Of a stretch of 64,000 nucleotides of DNA, positions 11,722-22,756 are shown piece after piece. The DNA comes from Ceratobasidium sp. AG-K (taxonomy: Eukaryota > Basidiomycota > Agaricomycetes > Cantharellales > Ceratobasidiaceae). The DNA lies in the NCBI GenBank assembly GCA_037039685.1, contig JAWNGF010000017.1, positions 310,001 through 374,000 on the forward strand, given 5' to 3'. The first letter of the stretch is position 1. Each line of letters opens with the position of its first letter. The notes under the pieces are model-generated. The model was not told where the DNA came from and did not search any database. It was given only the letters and a program-made list of their open reading frames with translations. Both the position numbers and the translations under genes were made by a program.

Positions 11722-12611
11722 ATGACCACCGCTTCTCCCCCCGGTTACTCTACTCTGTTCGCCACTGGGCTCTTTCTGTCCACCGATGTCCCCATGGACA
11801 GTCGCTCACTCACCCCGACTCCCATATCGGCCATTCCCCATACTCCGCTAGAAAGACCATCGTACATTGGCTCGGCAACACTCAATATCCCGAATTACCC
11901 CCGCACGTCTCGCCGCCCCAAACTCGCCGCTCTGCGCACACACTCGGCCCGGGCGAGCACGTCGTCTAATCCCCCATCGGCAATCACCCCGACTTCGGCG
12001 TCTGTCCCCTCCTCGCCCCGCGTTCTGCGCCGACGCCGGTCGTCGATCACGTTGTCTCATAATCCGATGGCGGCTATCAAGAGTCCGACTCGTGCGGCGG
12101 GCATGTCCGGACGTGCTCAGACTGTGTTGCAAGCACTCGGGAGTCCGACGAGGGAACGCCGGACGTGGAGTTTGGATGCCGTCGGCGAACGGTCTTTCGA
12201 GTCTGGTTCGGAAAACTCGCCAGCCAATAAATCCACGAGGTACGTCACCACCCAGCCTAATCAAGCTTACACTAACGGGAGCAGACGCCGCCCGGTCGTA
12301 GCACGGAAACCACCCCCAACGGCTCCACTCCCCACTCCACCCGTCCCCCGACCCTATCACTGAACATGAGCTTCCCCTCGCCGGCTTCTCTTTCTCCAGC
12401 CCTGACGCCCTCGCCGAATGTGTTACCCGCCCCGACACCCGGCGCGATCGAACTTGGGCTCCACAAGTTCTCGTTTGCGAATCACAGGCTTGGGAATAAA
12501 CCCGCTCGGAGTCCGTTGGTGACGTCGGCGGCAATGAATCATCCCGATCCCGGGTATTTTGATGTGCCGATTCGGATGAACTCGCCTGTGTTGCCCATGG
12601 ACATGGAGTAG
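11722..12611 (+). CDS. Ser/Pro-rich protein of unknown function
   Basis: Two exons, 11722-12239 and 12302-12611, encode 275 residues. The donor is GTACGT. The chosen acceptor is the AG at 12300-12301, about 26 nt after a perfect branch site ACTAAC (12271-12276). The nearer AG at 12283-12284 would give an early stop, while the farther one continues the frame through a proline- and serine-rich tail ending MNSPVLPMDME. The protein is mostly low complexity, with basic clusters (RRRRSS) and SPT/SPR-type phosphorylation-like motifs (LGSPTRERRTWSLDAVGE), so it may be a disordered regulatory protein. There is no signal peptide or membrane segment. It is not recognised; the alternative acceptor would make a different, shorter C-terminus. 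Confidence 0.65.
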
Positions 12612-12810
12612 GCCACCGTATTCCCAAAGCCTTTGCAACATTCCCCAAAACCTCAGGACATTGCCCGGACTCGAGCAAGTGTGTTTGCCCTGGGCCTGGC
12701 GTAGCGTGTTGCCCACGGGCCTCGACCGGGCGGTGCGATTCCAGGGCGTGGCGTTATTTATCCTATTCTACGTAATATATAGTATTCCCTTTTTGTATTC
12801 ATTTACCCCA

Positions 12811-12927
12811 CTTTTGGTCTTCGTGCTGTGCATGCTGGTTATCTTTTACGTACCCACGAATTAAAATACTCCATGTGATGTGCCCGTGTGACGACCCTCT
12901 TCAGCCGCAGTGCGCCGACCCTCATGG
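12811..12927 (+). repeat. short dispersed duplication, copy A
   Basis: This stretch, in the 3' flank of the Ser/Pro-rich gene, shares an ordered series of words (TTCGTGCTGTGCAT, ATACTC, TGATGTGCCCGTGTGAC) with 14253-14357 on the same strand, with small indels. Confidence 0.6.
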
Positions 12928-14252
12928 AACCTAACTAGAGGACCAAAGGTAAAGACTGGGAGGATCATCTGCGCTACTTGTGCCGCAGAGGGCTGCTAAA
13001 CCTCTTGCAGCGCGTCCAAGACCTTTCCTCAGAGGTTCTGGGTCGAGAACAGATCGAAGCGCTCAAGCCCAGCCTCTATTTGAAAACATCGATCGAGTCG
13101 CGGCCTGTCAGACGTCAAGGCTGATCCATCAAGTTGACAGCCCACTTGTTCATTTCGATCGCGTCCTCCACGGAGCGTAATCCTCGCCATGGCGTAGAGG
13201 CTACATTGTCTACGAGATAGTCGGGAGACAGCCAACATTGACAAACCTCGGTTGGTCGTACCAGAAGCGCCATGGTCAGGGTTTGGCGACGCGCCACAAC
13301 TCGACGTCGATCAACCCGCTTCGCCGTTTGGCGTGCGTTGGTTACCCGAGCCTGTTACGCCGAGTGCTTGCAACTGATGACCGAGTCGGCTATCAAAACA
13401 ATCCAACGCCAGGCAGCGAATGCCGTATGAAATCGAAGAGGGCTGCTGTGATGTCGAGACGGTGCGTGGCGCTGTGTTCCATACTACAAGGCACATTGTG
13501 CTGATTTATCGTTGGACGCCGACCGGTGTTGGCGTGTACCTCCAACCCCGGACGATTACCTATGGGAGAGACTCCCACTTGCAGACTTTCTCTCCATCGG
13601 CCTACATTGTTCAGTACTGAAGACCGGTTGGTTGACGCCCGTTTTCTCATGATAAAAGAACACTCGTCCGAGTCGCGCTCCGTGTGTGGACTTGAAGTGG
13701 GACACTGCCAAGGAGGATGTTGTCGGCTGATAGAGCTTTATGCAGCGCAGGCGTATGGCGTTTCAAGTTAATGCATCGATTCACGTCGGTTTAATTTTGA
13801 GGTGCGTGTACATCTCTAGAGCGTCCGGAAGTCTCTGATATCGAGCTAGAAAACTATCGGGACAATTCGATTGCGAGCCTACCGTCGGTTGAGGCTAGGT
13901 GATACGAAGCGTATGTTGATGAATTACGGACCTCGAGGAGCACTGCGCCTAGATGGGTTGTAGGTTGAGTGTTGACTGGGGGCGGCACTGATTCTGCAGT
14001 GTGGCGCGCGTTCGTAATCAAGGTTCATTTGTCCCGGTTTGTGTTCCTCGCATACAATTTGCTTACACGCCGACTGACTACATATAAAATGCCATCACAT
14101 CAGTTATAGCTGTAGTAAGTTCAAGATAGTACGAGGGTTAACCAGTGAACAGGTGCGTGACTTGGTTCGTATGATATAATAATTTACAAACACTAGTCGG
14201 CCGCTTAGCGTTGGATAACTATCGCTCGGTGAAAAAAAGCGAGACCGGGGTG

Positions 14253-14357
14253 CCTTTTTGGTTTTCGTGCTGTGCATACTGCTTATCTTTACGAATCAGA
14301 ATACTCTATCTGATGTGCCCGTGTGACAATCCCCTTCAGTCCGGCCTGACATGGGGG
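14253..14357 (+). repeat. short dispersed duplication, copy B
   Basis: Same-strand partner of 12811-12927, about 1.4 kb downstream and clearly diverged. No target-site duplication was evident. Confidence 0.6.
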
Positions 14358-14841
14358 AGATCCTCTGGAATACAATCACGTAGGACTGTCTTGCTTCGTC
14401 TATTCATTCCACTTGAGCGCCACATGATGCACAGACTCACTAGAAGTTTACGAGCCGACCTACCTTGGATGGCCCGACTACGATTGGTCCGTCTCCCGAA
14501 ATCTCTCAACCCGTCACCAACCAAGTTTACTACCCGACTGAATAGTGGTTGCGCACACTGTAGATCAAGGCCCTATGGTGCGCCGTTCTAGAAGCAGGGT
14601 GTCATATGGCCGTACAGAAGAGACCACATAAGGTGGGACAGGGGAGCCGAGCCGAGGGCCGAAGCGGCAAGATTCACTTGACGTAGTAACCGAAATAGTA
14701 AAGATGTTGTACTGTAAAAGTGGAGATAAAGTAACGTGACACACTAAATAACTTGACGAGAGGACCAGACGGCAAGGACACGGAGAGGAGAGAAGAGAAG
14801 AGAAAGGGAGACGGGAACTGGTGGTAATGGCTGGACTGTGC

Positions 14842-15112
14842 TCAGCGGAGCAGATCCGCAAACCTGCCTGTGGCTTGCAGGAACTCGAAGAGTGGCTTTA
14901 AGGCTTTGTGTGCAAACAGTAGGTAGTCGAGTCGGAGGAGCTCTGGGCTGTGGGACTGGAGGTAGATGTAACGTTCGGGCGAGTAGTGAGGGCAGTCTAT
15001 GAGGAGGTGCGCTACAGTCTCCATTGCATCCCCGCAGTGCTCACAGAGGGGACTGTCCACCACTTGAAGGCGGTGGAGGTGCCGGCATAGCTGGTCAAGG
15101 TCAAGGCCTTGT
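14842..15112 (-). mobile_element. 5'-truncated LINE, C-terminal tail of reverse transcriptase
   Basis: Read leftward from about 15112 to the stop at 14844-14842, this encodes the C-terminal zinc-knuckle region of a non-LTR retrotransposon polyprotein. It has the CEHCGDAMETVAHLLIDCPHY cysteine-histidine pattern (C-x2-C ... H-x4-C) and the terminal helix ALKPLFEFLQATGRF, both typical at the end of fungal LINE ORF2. An in-frame stop lies just upstream, so only the last ~85 residues remain. The sequence to its left (to about 14590) is probably the element's 3' UTR; no poly-A tail or target-site duplication was recognised. LINEs commonly insert as 5'-truncated copies. Confidence 0.75.
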
Positions 15113-15303
15113 CAAGCTCTAGTCTAGATCCTGTTCAATGCGTCTCACCGAGCTCGAAGGTAGGTTATCGTGATTAAATTGATTTGTGGACAGAACTAAT
15201 TCGAGCAACGAGTGGAAACCAGACGGTAGGACATTGAGGCGACAATTGTGTCGTAGGTGCATAACAAGAAAAAACCAACTGCATTAGGCGAGACAAGTTA
15301 CAT

Positions 15304-15972
15304 CTAGGGTGCTGGGATAAACCTGAGCGACGGAGCTTGCGCCCTCGGAACGAACTGGGCCTAAATCCCAATCCAGGTGTTAATCACTGAATAGAACAAA
15401 AAGTTTGTTTGCACATACCGGAGAAGTTATAAAGTCCAGACCGGCATCGCCAGGGCCAACAGCCACATCGGTGGATGAATAAGACAAAATCCTAATGAAC
15501 AAGTCTTAGAAAGTGTCGAGTTTACACAACACTCGACTCACTTGTGCGTTCCTGGCGAGTCGCCATCGTAGATTTCAAAATACTCGTTGTCCTCCTCTCG
15601 AGCTGATCGGATCCTTGTGCCAACGTGGGAATCTGCGTAGCCAAGCCTTGTCTCCCAGTCGGCACACTCAATAGCTCGCCAAGTGGGGTTCGTGGCCCCG
15701 AAAGGAGTAGATACCGCCCACTAGGTGGCGTCAGTTTGATTGATGGGCAGAACATTCAGCGGTGTGTTTACCTTGTGACAGCTGTCAAGACCCAGCAGCA
15801 GGTCGAAAGTTGCGTCGCCCTGTGATGATGCTAGGTTTAGGTAAAGAGCCGGCTGGGGGGGCGTCGGATTCGTCATAATTTGGTACATCCCGTCCGGGAG
15901 GCCTGCACTGAGAACCATAGCGGGGAGAGCAGCGACAAGAGCGACGAGGGATAGGGGGAGCGAACGGATCAT
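15304..15972 (-). CDS. small secreted protein
   Basis: Four exons read leftward (15972-15772, 15720-15542, 15491-15419, 15360-15304) give 169 residues with all introns 50-58 nt and consistent phases. The N-terminus is a clear signal peptide (hydrophobic core LPLSLVALVAALPAMVL followed by SAG). The mature part begins GLPDGMYQIMTNPTPPQPAL, faintly like the start of ricin-B-type lectin repeats (G.Y.I.N), but there is no QxW motif. Two or three cysteines are visible. It is short, secreted and not recognised, so it could be an effector-like or cell-wall-associated protein; that role is speculation. The neighbours (a LINE tail and an uncertain candidate gene) give no functional context. Confidence 0.7.
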
Positions 15973-16210
15973 GGTGAGCAGGGGATGGGGAGCAAGTCAT
16001 GATACCCTTGGCTTCTTATACCACGGAGATGGGCGGTATTCACAACGCCATGTATGAGTAGACGTAAGTTGGATGGGGAAAACATGATTCGTAATATGGG
16101 GTTGACGTGACTGACACTTCATTCTGACACTTTGGATTGAGGTGAGAGGTGTTCCGAGCAAGAAAGAAGGCGTTATGGTCTTCTAATGGTGATTCGCATC
16201 ACTGTATGCG
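15973..16210. other. promoter region of the secreted protein gene
   Basis: The 240 bases upstream of the secreted protein start include CTTCTTATACCACGG near 16010-16025, a possible TATA-type element about 45 bases before the ATG on the minus strand. Nothing else stands out. Confidence 0.3.
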
Positions 16211-16598
16211 TTATGTATTTTGGCTGTAATGCTTCTTTGCTTGGGCAGGTGTTAAAGAAGCGCTTGCCGATTCTTTTCCTGGATCGGAACTGTTCATCAA
16301 TTGCTTCACATCTTTGACCCGAAGTAGGGTTGGACACGGGACCGAGGTGGTTCTATTTTTCAGTGCCTCTTTTTGACACTGGATAACATCGAGATGTGCT
16401 TCGCTGTCGAGCATGCCCACAACTCGATTTTTCAAAAGTAGATCGTATTGCGCTGGCACTCGGCACCTGCTCAAGGCATTCATCCCTATGCGAAATTATG
16501 GCAGGGAGGTGAACTGATTTCGCCTCAAGTCTCACACTCACCCGATGGAAGTGGCAACGTGCAGGTAGTATTTCGTTCTCAGTATCGACCACGTTGTA
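16211..16598 (-). CDS. candidate two-exon gene fragment, uncertain
   Basis: The sequence 16483-16211, read leftward, encodes about 90 residues ending ASASLTPAQAKKHYSQNT. Upstream lies a plausible 56-nt intron with donor GTGAGTGTG and acceptor TTTCGCATAG, preceded by a short coding-like stretch (VVDTENEILPARCHFHR). The true 5' end could not be found because every frame further upstream is closed or ambiguous. No domain is recognised. It may be a small gene, a relic, or chance. Confidence 0.25.
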
Positions 16599-17349
16599 CA
16601 GAATTCACTGAAGTGGACGCATGGAGATTCACGGGGTCTTTGATTACGGTAGCATCAGTCCAGCGTGCGTTGTCTGTTCACGGGCCCGATGATAATTTCT
16701 CCCTTTGATTGGGATAGAATTCTCCCAAGTAACTTGCTCGTTTTGAGGCTCGCTTCCATGTTTTGAGACAATGTATGCTCAAAGTTTTCGTGAATTAAAA
16801 TTGCTAGTATACTGCAGTATTGTTTTAGATATCCTGGCCGCGTTGGGACGCATTTTCCGCGCATCGGACCGACAGTAACAGGAGTAGAGAAGTGAAGATC
16901 AGTAGCACATATATCGACACTATTCGCATACGATGGGTTGTGTACGGGCTCATACTATGGTCGCGATTGCAGGTCAAGAATGATCGCTGGCCGGATGAGT
17001 GGACTGAGAGGGGTTCGAGTTGTGCTCGTTCGCCTGAACAAGATCAAGAATAGATGAAAGGAGGGCAATCCGCAAAAAGGACACTTTCGTGGTCATGGAG
17101 AATAAAAGACTTTGAGATAGTTCGTAACTTGGAGGCGTGGCGAGTGGGCTGAGTAGTCCACGCGACGGATATACAATTACGCCTAAAATATGCCGAGAAA
17201 TCTATTCAACCATAACGCATAACACGTAACGTACAGGTATAGCATTCAACAAAAGAGAGAAACAGCTATGGAACGTTCAGGAGGGGGATACATGGGGCAT
17301 TAGCATAAAGAGGAAACCTGACTTTTCCTTCAAATTGGTTACTATTAGC
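16599..17349. other. intergenic
   Basis: AT-rich gap with only short, uninformative frames. I see no gene, RNA or repeat. Confidence 0.35.
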
Positions 17350-18048
17350 TCACAGAGTCGCGACCGGGATGATGATTTCTTCCCAAGAGATTTGGTCGCT
17401 ATCATAGTCGAGGGCTTGCTCCAAGACAGTAGACGCGGTGGAAAAGGTACTTTCGGTGCGTTGAAGGGACGAAGAGGAGGAAGTACCGATGAGGGGATAA
17501 TAGCTGCCCACGGAGGAGCTGCTGTCGGTCGTGCTTGCGAAGCTGGACTCCCGCGAGACTACGTGATCGATGCGGCCTGGGAGAGTGGTATACCCTTCGT
17601 ACTGAGAAGGAGTTGGGGTTTCAAGCGTTCCGTAGGGTTGGCCCCGTTCGGTCGCATCGTCCTCAAACTCGAGGATGGTAGTGGCGGTCGACCAGGAGCG
17701 GGCACGAGCCAGGAACACCTCTGGCTTGGTGTAGATTTCGGGGATAGGTCGCGCCTGTGGGTCGAGTGTGTATGAACCAACGGGAAGCTCTTCAGTGAGA
17801 GAAACAGTGCTGCCGAGAGACGAGGCGGTGGAAAAGAGAGAGTCGAAGTGCTTGAGATTCTGAGCAGGGTAGACGGGCGCGGAGCGACTGAGAGGAGCAG
17901 CTGCATGCATAGTATTGGCACGAGAGAGAGGCGCGGCGTTGGAGGGAGCTCTAGGGGGTTGGGAGTTGTCGATCATGGATACGCTAGTGCGAAGACTGGT
18001 GGGACGAGCAGGGGGCTTGAGGTGGGAGTTGGCTTGACCTGGTGACAT
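17350..18048 (-). CDS. Ser/Thr-rich hypothetical protein
   Basis: A single uninterrupted frame of 232 residues begins at ATG 18048-18046 and ends at 17350. It is rich in Ser, Thr, Pro and Ala, with patches such as TDSSSSVGSYYPLIG and SSSSSLQRTESTFSTAST, and a more structured C-terminus (DYDSDQISWEEIIIPVATL). There is no signal peptide or membrane span. Composition suggests a disordered, phosphorylatable protein. The frame is far longer than expected by chance; the opposite strand has a 146-codon frame but its composition follows as a shadow. Not recognised; an extra 5' exon cannot be excluded. Confidence 0.6.
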   Translation of the reverse strand: MSPGQANSHLKPPARPTSLRTSVSMIDNSQPPRAPSNAAPLSRANTMHAAAPLSRSAPVYPAQNLKHFDSLFSTASSLGSTVSLTEELPVGSYTLDPQARPIPEIYTKPEVFLARARSWSTATTILEFEDDATERGQPYGTLETPTPSQYEGYTTLPGRIDHVVSRESSFASTTDSSSSVGSYYPLIGTSSSSSLQRTESTFSTASTVLEQALDYDSDQISWEEIIIPVATL

Positions 18049-20285
18049 CGAGTAAGGTGTAATTATCCGTACTGTCTAAATACCACATTGAGGAATTGCC
18101 TACCGGTTGGAGCTGCCATGTTACTTAGTAAGGTTTAGCACGAGTAGGAATACTTGGAAGGGGTGAAGTACCAGAGCCGCAACTGCCCAGGTTATATACC
18201 CCAGATGGGTAGAAGCTTCTTGAGGCTGTTTTGGACTTGGGCCTTGGCATTGCACGATGACATAGACCAGTCATTATTCTGGTTTGCTACATGAGGCTTG
18301 CACAGGCTCTTGTGTACCATTGTTAGGAAGTGCCAAGGACTCCAAGAAGACCCATCACAAGGGTGAGTGGTCCAAGTGCCAATAATATGTTGTGTATCCT
18401 CAACTGGGCGGTGTTCAGCCAAATCGGAAGTTTGGTCCAACAAGTCAGAATAATGGCCAACAAGGATCCTCCCTTACCGCGTATAGGTTGTGAGTGGATA
18501 TCCGCTTGCCAGAGTGTTGACTCGACTGGTTCCTGGAGGTAGCACGGTCACTGATGTGCTCGTTAGCTTTTCGGGCAGCTAAACCGCTAGGAAATGGGTT
18601 ATCATCTAGGATACCACACACTGATTCAACGCTCTGGCGGTTTGATTCAATGATGTCCAGCGCTCAGGTGCGCCACCCGGTCAGCGCCAAATCCATGGCG
18701 CAATGACCGCTGAGTCAGATTGGCTCCAATTGCAACAAAAAGTGGCCACTCGGTCTCTTCCACCATCAGTTACCCATTGATTTCCAAGTGCTGTCCCAAA
18801 CTCACTCGAGCGCAAACTAGACCCATCATGCGAAAGGAAGGTAAAACACGTGTACTTGATTTCTGATGGCGCATCTAGCGAGCGAACTATGATGGTTTTC
18901 AGCGTGTACACCTTTAGACGAGGGTTCCACTCGTACCCACATCATACTTTCTCCGTTCCAAGTCCATTCGGCAATATATCTTAGTTTGTAATCTGCTATG
19001 CGTGTATAATGGCCAGTTAAGCGACAGTCGCCCCAAGCTTTCACACATCAACGAACTTCTCTTGTCCAGCTGACCACCCATCTCTGCGAGTTGGAATCTT
19101 GTACATGTCTTCTAGGTTCTCGAGGATATTTAACGTGAACCAGAAAAGGGATCTGCGGTTCGAAGCTTGGGTTTCTGTTAGCCATGGCTCCTTCATTTCA
19201 AGTACTTTACCACCCCGATCGTTGCCCATTCGTTATTGCTTGGTAACATGATGCTAGTCTTTCCCAGTCTTGGCCGGGCCCCGTTTATTGAACCCGGGAC
19301 ATTTGCTGAATCAGCAGCTGTGGGCTTTGCTCTGGATCATTGCGCTATCGCTTGGAATCGCGTCACAGCCTTCTCGGATTCCTTATAGCCACGTTTCCTT
19401 TGACCAACCGTCTAACATGTGAGCCCACCTCGTCTGCAAAAGGTTATGCCAGCCACGATGCCAGTGTTCTTAGCCTCCGATAAATCAAGTGCGATTGATA
19501 TCGAAATACCCATCTAGGTCGGCGATTGACGTGCGCAAGCGACACCGCGTAAGGGATACTAGGGGATAGGCCGTCTGGTTCAGGCAATTATTGTTCAACG
19601 TGGCATGCTACTCGGCGTCTTCGGGGAGCCCCGGTGGTCAACTCCCGCTTGCAATTATGCCACTTGTATGTATCTTTATTAAGCTATGGTGCTTAGTACT
19701 AAAGCCAAGAAACCACACAGGACCATAGTATGGACCCAATAATAACTTCCAGAACAATCACTTGAAACATCCAATAGCTCGACAGTGCCCGATGTTCAGA
19801 CGTCGAGATGAGTCGACCATCCGGCTCGACTGAGGCTAGTCGCTTCTTCGGGCATCATCTGAGCACCCGGTTGCAGATTCTTGATTAGCCCAGCACCAGA
19901 TACGATATCGCTCGCAAATTTCTAAGCGTAAATGCTATTACTCGAACTCAAGCTGGTCACCGCGGTATATTTCGGGGGAGCTTTCCTGGTGCTCTGGAGC
20001 CGATATTCACACGCAGCAATTTGGTGATCGATATCGCTTGCTGTCGGGGATGAACACTCAACTACAGCAGATGGCTACTCGACTGACCCAGGCCTCCAAT
20101 TGCGGATGAGATTGTGCGGTGAGAACCCGTGAGCATATGCTCTCGGGCGCGCGCTGTCTCGGCAATCGAGCATGATGTTGTGCGAATATTGTGTAGTCCT
20201 ATGATGAGCCATCGCTTGGGGGTGTTCGAGACGAATAGGGTATGTACCTTTCGAGCAGGTGAGCGCTTTGCGATTGTAGTGACAG
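18049..20285. other. intergenic with possible decayed minus-strand exons
   Basis: Between 19230 and 18680 the minus strand has three coding-like pieces (including FWFTLNILENLEDMYKIPTR, DYKLRYIAEWTWNGESMMW and YEWNPRLKVYTLKTIIVRS) that suggest a multi-exon or decayed gene, but phases could not be joined and no family is recognised. From 19250 to the GH30 promoter I see nothing. Confidence 0.25.
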
Positions 20286-20293
20286 TATAAAAG
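20286..20293 (+). promoter_or_regulatory. TATA box of the GH30 gene
   Basis: TATAAAAG lies 70 bases upstream of the ATG of the secreted GH30 gene, a normal spacing for a fungal TATA promoter with a short 5' UTR. Confidence 0.6.
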
Positions 20294-20362
20294 CTACTCT
20301 CTTCCGGAAACCAAGCCTCACCGGTTCGCTATACAACTTTTTACATCCTCCACACCTTTACC

Positions 20363-22560
20363 ATGCGAATTGCAGTATTTACGGTGACGATTGCTGCTAG
20401 TTTACAACTAGCTGCAGCCCAAACCATTTATGATATCGTACGTGGTCGTCAATCACTGTGATCGCTCGCCACGCTTACTTTGGTTATGCGCAGTGGCAAA
20501 CAACTTGGGATCGTACCAAGTTGCTGACCCGAACGAGTGATCCTTTGGTCAATTTTGTGGCAAAGGGGGCAATAGGCGACGCTGATATTGTGGTTAGCGA
20601 CGGAACAGTATATCAGCAGATGGATGGTTTTGGTGCCACATTGAGTAAGCTATTATTCTCACTCGTAATTTGTTGGGGGCAAGATTCTGAGTGGCCTAAC
20701 CATCAATAGCCGACTCATCCGCCTTGGTTCTCAACAATTTGAAGACCAAAAACTCTGCAAACTACTATGCGCTATTGAATAAGCTGTTTGATGGTGCGTA
20801 CCGATTTTGCCTTGTGTTCAATTGCTGAAATTCAGGGGCGCGCAGTTACGGACGGTGCTGCCACCGCAGGCTTTGGAGTACTGCGTCTCAACCTTGGGGC
20901 CTCAGATTTTTCCGCCAAAGGCAAGCTTCACCCACACAAACCGGCAATGTTACTAATATGATTCCGAACAGCATACAGCTTTGATGACCAGGCTGGTGAT
21001 ACTACTCTGGCCTCATTCTCCCTCGACAACGCACCCGCATATCTTTGGTCCGTGCTAAAGGATATTTATGCTATCAATCCTAAGATTAAGCTCTATATCT
21101 TACCTTGGTCGCCGGTGAGTGGTAGCGTCGGTTTGACATATATGAACTCTGACCCGCCTTTGCTTTCAGCCGGCATGGATGAAGACACCAGCCTCGATGA
21201 ATGCCGGCTCGTTGCAAGCGCAGTACAATGGCGTTTGTCAGTCTCTCATCTTGTTTCTACCTGGTGATTGTTCATTTACCCCCCTTCAGACGCTCAGTAT
21301 CTTTTCAAGGCCGTCCAGCAACTCAAAGCCAAAGGTTTCACCGTCTACGCAATCAACCCACAGGCATGTAACTCACTCGCATTAATCGCTACACCTGCTT
21401 ACTCGCGGTATCCTGATAGAATGAGCCAGAAAATCCCAATACCACATACCCTACTGCTTCCATGTCGCCCTCCCAGCAGGCTGCGATTGGTCTAGCTCTT
21501 CGTCCGTTGCTAGATAATAACGGCTTCGCAGCAGTCAAGATTATTGGGTGAGGCTTAGTGATTCACTTGTCTACAGACATTTGACGCCGGTTCATCATCT
21601 TAGATTCGAGCATAACTGGGTACATGCCGGAAATTACCCCGTTGACTTGGTATGAAAGCCACGCTGCAGTCCAGCCTTCTCTAATCAACTGTCTAGATGA
21701 AAGCGGCGTCAAGTGCATTCGCTGGCGTTGCCTTCCACTGCTATGGTTAGATAACTTCTACTTATGCACCCATTGTCCTAACCAGGTCGTTAGAGGGGAA
21801 CGTTGCTAATCAAGACACATTCCACAATGCCTATCCAAACAAGGAAATTTATTTCACAGAGTGCACTGGCTCCTTTGGTAGTGACTGGTGGTCAGATATC
21901 AAGTGGACTATGGATAACATGTAAGTTGGTTTGATTCGTGCTTTATTGTTTCTGGTTCTGAGTTACTCGCTGGTAGCGTAATTGGTGCGCCACAACACTG
22001 GGCTCGCACTGCGTTGGAGTGGAATCTTGCTAGCGATGAGAACGGTGGCCCCAAGTTTCCAGGTACGAACAGCTGCAGTCCCGCCCAGTGCCGTGCGATG
22101 GTGACTGCCAAGTCCGATGGGACTTATGAGCTCAACCAAGAATGTAAGTTATTTTCTAGTCGCCACTCTGTTGTGTTGCTAACCTGAGTACCCTATTCCA
22201 AGTCTATTCCCACGCGCAAGCCTCCCGCGCTATCGTTCCCAAGGATCCCGGTGGACCTACTGGTCAACGCATTGGTGTAACAGTCGGGGGGAACCTGGGA
22301 TGGGCACTTCGTGTGAATGCATTTGTTACCAAGCGAACGAACAGCGCGGACTGGAATCGCTATAGTCTGGTAGTGCTGAACTGGAATGACAATGCAAGCA
22401 CTAGCTGGAACCCACAGCCGGTCAAGGCTACAATTGAGTTCAGGGGTGTTCAGGTAGGTCTTGTTTCCCAACTATACGATACCTCCTAAATTATATTCGT
22501 TAGGCGACGTATACTTTCCCGGTCGGTGTAACGACTCTTTGGTGGTTCGCTGCTCCATGA
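20363..22560 (+). CDS. secreted endo-beta-1,6-glucanase, glycoside hydrolase family 30
   Basis: Fourteen exons encode 497 residues: 20363-20437, 20494-20644, 20710-20793, 20846-20920, 20972-21114, 21170-21236, 21290-21363, 21420-21547, 21604-21649, 21697-21745, 21794-21920, 21977-22143, 22203-22453, 22504-22560. Two introns begin with GC (20921 and 21364). The protein starts with a signal peptide (MRIAVFTVTIAASLQLAAAQ). It has GH30 landmarks in order: YQQMDGFGATLTDSSA, LRLNLGASDFS, LPWSPPAWMKT, the acid/base glutamate in INPQNEPEN, FEHNW, and the nucleophile in IYFTECTGSFG. A C-terminal beta-domain follows. GH30 enzymes of this type cleave beta-1,6-glucan in fungal walls, so roles in wall remodelling or attack on other fungi are likely. 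Acceptor choice in exon 11 (21793) avoids a stop. Beta-1,6-glucan specificity is inferred from the closest subfamily motifs. Confidence 0.9.
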
Positions 22561-22756
22561 ATTGGGGTATGAGCTTCAAATATCAAATATATTAGGAAGA
22601 GCTGGCATGCGTTGTTGTGATTGAAGTAACTTACCAAATACATTCTGTCTGGATGCGTGAAACCCTGGGTGACATAATCACGTGGGATGCCCGAATCGGC
22701 CATCAGTAAGATTTCCATTTATTCTCACCACTTCAACCTCGACACCTGACCTGGAA

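Larger units (their letters stand above)
12612..14841. other. intergenic, repeat-derived
   Basis: This 2.2-kb gap begins with the 3' UTR of the Ser/Pro-rich gene. It contains a duplicated ~105-bp segment (12811-12927 and 14253-14357) and, near its right end, the 3' flank of a LINE tail. Minus-strand segments around 13115-13300 have a weak resemblance to helical repeat (TPR-like) proteins, too decayed to call. No RNA genes seen. Confidence 0.35.

Noticed and set aside
11848..12678. Minus-strand frame of 276 codons
   Set aside because: Arg/Ser-rich shadow of the GC-rich Ser/Pro gene on the plus strand.
13029..13300. Minus-strand stretch resembling TPR-type repeats (VEDAIEMNKWAVNL)
   Set aside because: Only one weak unit, followed by stops; too little to call a gene or relic.
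21237..21289. GH30 intron 6 with donor earlier in GGCGTT
   Set aside because: Only the GTCAGT donor at 21237 keeps the YNGVYAQYLF reading frame.
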